Of a stretch of DNA of 20,541 nt, positions 18,997 through 20,541 are shown one piece after another. Position numbers and translations under genes: made by a program. Below the pieces are notes generated by a model, which saw nothing but the letters and a program-made list of their open reading frames with translations, made no database searches and was not told the origin of the DNA. The number at the start of each line of letters is the position of its first letter. Within the stretch, counting starts at the first letter, position 1. This DNA comes from Bugula neritina. Lineage: Eukaryota > Bryozoa > Gymnolaemata > Cheilostomatida > Bugulidae. The DNA lies in NCBI GenBank assembly GCA_964035545.1, contig CAXIUT010000235.1:1-20541 (forward strand). The letters run 5' to 3'.

Positions 18997-19474
18997 TCAA
19001 GCTTTGTCATCATCATAGCTCCAAAGGAAAGCTTTTGGACCTCTACCTGCAGCTCTTTTAACAAATTCAGCATCATTGAAAGGCTTGACTTTCTTCGTAG
19101 AACTACTCATCATTGATAAAGTTGATAGGCAAATCGAACTTACAGTCAAGGCTGGCGACCACTCAGAATAAGAGATAAAATACAATCGTAAAGTATGGAA
19201 AGACAGATAAATCCATTCGAATAGATATGTTCATGGACTGGGACATGACCAATGAAGATCACTTCAGGCGATTATATCGGCTTTATTGAGAATGAGATAC
19301 ATAGTCATTGTTAAAACGAAGTTGAAGAGTGAATTTCTATCCTTAATAGATAGTTCCCTTGGCACCATTAAAATTAACATGCCACAGAGTGAGGTCATTG
19401 TTAGGTAGGCTGACCTTCATGTCCTGTGTATTTTTTTGGATGGCTTCGAACTCCTTCTGGAGTCTTTTACTCAT
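18997..19474 (-). CDS. UBE2W: UBE2W-like E2 ubiquitin-conjugating enzyme
   Basis: It starts MSKRLQKEFEAIQKN, then GTIYEGEKFTLQLRF, YPIESPEVIFIG, VPVHEHIYSNGFICLSIL, WSPALTVSSICLSTLSMMSS, and ends WSYDDDKA. This tracks human UBE2W (GTLYEGEKF, SPQVMF, IPVHPHVYSNGHICLSIL, WSPALSVQSVCLSI, W.YHDD) along its whole length; the active-site Cys lies in FICLSIL. Both Glu of YEGEKF are coded by stop-like codons (TAA and TAG). A 20-nt intron (19281-19300) interrupts Y|PIESP; a second of about 22 nt (19162-19183) precedes WSPAL, with one adjacent extra T. The corrected length is 145 codons (human 151 aa). Known role of UBE2W: attaching ubiquitin to protein N-termini. Confidence 0.93.
19162..19183 (-). other. 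probable 22-nt intron 2 of the UBE2W-like gene
   Basis: It begins GTATTTTATCTC and ends TTATTCTGAG on the minus strand, between ICLSILYD and WSPALTV. One base before it (GATT versus GAT) must be an over-call for the frame to hold, so the boundaries are less certain than for the other introns. Confidence 0.6.
19281..19300 (-). other. 20-nt intron 1 of the UBE2W-like gene
   Basis: GTATCTCATTCTCAATAAAG on the minus strand separates NNDY from PIESPEV, restoring the E2 motif YP...SP.V. Confidence 0.9.
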
Positions 19475-19625
19475 GCGTCCTGCCAATAGTAACTCTTAAT
19501 TCTTATATTATTCAAAGTTATCATAAGCTATATCTCTTATATTCCCTTCTCAAATAAAAATTTAAGATATTTTATGATATCTATATCATTTTATCTACAT
19601 AAAATCTAAAACTTTTCATAAATGA

Positions 19626-20352
19626 TCACAACTATGTCGATTAGTTTATTCGAGATAAGCCATTTATACTAGCAATACCCTCGCTACCTTTTTTTAACTT
19701 CTTTTCATGTTCAATAGTATTTGAAAGTTCTTCTTTAATCTTTCTTTCTTTTTACATCAATTTCTTTATATTATGAACAGTTTGATCAAATAATTTGTTT
19801 TTTATTTAGACATCTTTTTTCTTAGTCTATTGAATGTAAGATACTCTTTAGTCCCAATATTTTTTTATATTTTATTTACTGCTCACTTACATCATTTTTA
19901 CCAACTTTTTGCTTCTTTTTTTCAATTACAATTCAGTATTTTTACTATTTTGGATTTTTTAATGATTAATTTCCCTTTCTTTTTTCATCTAATTATGCCA
20001 AATTCTTCTATTACTCTTTATCTCCTCTTGCTTAGAATGAATACTTTGATTAAGGTCTTGACTCATCTGTCGAATATGATGATTTTTACTTTTTTATGAA
20101 GGTTTACTCATCTCAAATTACTTCTTTATCTAAAATTTATTCAATATTACTTCTTTTTCTTGAGGATTCTTTTATATTTTTGACTAAATAATCTTTTTCT
20201 AATTCGGCATTTTGTTTTAGATATGTTTTAATTTTTTTTCTTTTTAAACAATAAGCACATTTTATTCTATTAGATAACTCCTTCTACTTTCTTAAAGTAT
20301 AACGCAACTTACGTTACAGTTAGTGTTCAGAGGGATGCCTTTAAATTTACAT
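19626..20352 (-). CDS. coiled-coil protein, telomere-proximal, about 241 aa
   Basis: The first ATG inside the right telomere gives MEIERHPSEHELERKLRYTL, then a CAYCLKRKKIK segment. Removing one extra T near 20118 gives 242 codons to TGA. It continues with charged helical sequence (KYWDERVSYIQETKKKDVEI, HNIKKLMEKERKIKEELSNT, IEHEKKLKKGSEGIASINGL). Most Glu are TAA/TAG. There is no membrane segment. The single CxxC is not enough for a zinc finger call. The family is not recognised; structural or cytoskeletal is a guess from composition. Its start codon is 92 bp from the telomere and it is transcribed inward. Confidence 0.7.
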
Positions 20353-20444
20353 GAACTTGCTATTATCGATTAATAGAATTATCTATATCGAAATCAATAA
20401 GATGAACAGATAATTATAAATGAAATATTAACTTAGATATATGA

Positions 20445-20541
20445 GGGGTTGGGGTTGGGGTTGGGGTTGGGGTTGGGGTTGGGGTTGGGGTTGGGGTTGG
20501 GGTTGGGGTTGGGGGGTTGGGGTTGGGGGGTTGGGGTTGGG
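20445..20541. repeat. right telomere, (GGGGTT)n with two GGGGGGTT variants
   Basis: G4T2 repeats run from 20445 to the end of the window. Two units near the distal end read GGGGGGTT instead of GGGGTT. This is the expected strand polarity for a right chromosome end. Confidence 0.97.

Noticed and set aside
1-20541. The common ciliate code (TAA/TAG = Gln, as in Tetrahymena and Paramecium)
   Set aside because: It would put Gln at the invariant Glu of kinase APE and KPEN, UBE2W YEGEKF and LUC7 CEVC, and would make Gln several times commoner than Glu. Paralogue pairs swap TAA with GAA/GAG.

Overview
This window looks like macronuclear DNA from a ciliate. It opens with a C4A2 telomere (1-99) and closes with a G4T2 telomere (20445-20541), is very AT-rich, has gene spacing of tens of bases, and carries introns of about 20 nt. 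TAA and TAG are sense codons and TGA is the only stop. At diagnostic positions TAA/TAG stand for glutamate, not glutamine: kinase HRDLKPEN and APE, the UBE2W YEGEKF motif, the LUC7 CEVC zinc finger, and four GAR/TAA pairs between two tandem paralogues. That matches the peritrich nuclear code (NCBI table 30), so I read the source as a peritrich-like oligohymenophorean. All gene models below assume UAR = Glu, which is why ordinary ORF calling breaks almost every gene.

Part A (1-7064) has the form of a complete 7-kb chromosome: left telomere, secreted/multipass membrane protein (+), second multipass protein (-), U1 snRNA (-), a small unknown protein (-), a cathepsin-L-like cysteine protease (+), LUC7-type U1 snRNP splicing factor (-), a decayed Maf fragment (-), a KDN-repeat protein (+), a Maf-type nucleotide pyrophosphatase (-), and then a 76-bp G4T2 tract at 6989-7064, inside the window and in chromosome-end orientation.

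Part B (7065-20541) follows with no C4A2 start: a poorly resolved stretch, a second copy of the KDN-repeat gene (+), an unrecognised gene and a coiled-coil gene (-), a calpain (+), two tandem fatty-acid-hydroxylase/sterol-desaturase genes (+), a long coiled-coil gene (-), an unknown protein (+), a Ser/Thr protein kinase (-), a DHHC palmitoyltransferase (-), a UBE2W-like ubiquitin-conjugating enzyme (-), a last coiled-coil gene (-), and the right telomere.

Most genes need one to four single-base corrections, nearly all in or beside short homopolymers and of both signs. After correction and intron removal each model is an exact multiple of three from ATG to TGA. This looks like long-read consensus error rather than gene decay, but it cannot be proved from the sequence alone. 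The genes are mostly unrelated housekeeping and ciliary/structural functions. The one functional link is U1 snRNA beside LUC7, a U1 snRNP protein, about 1.7 kb away.
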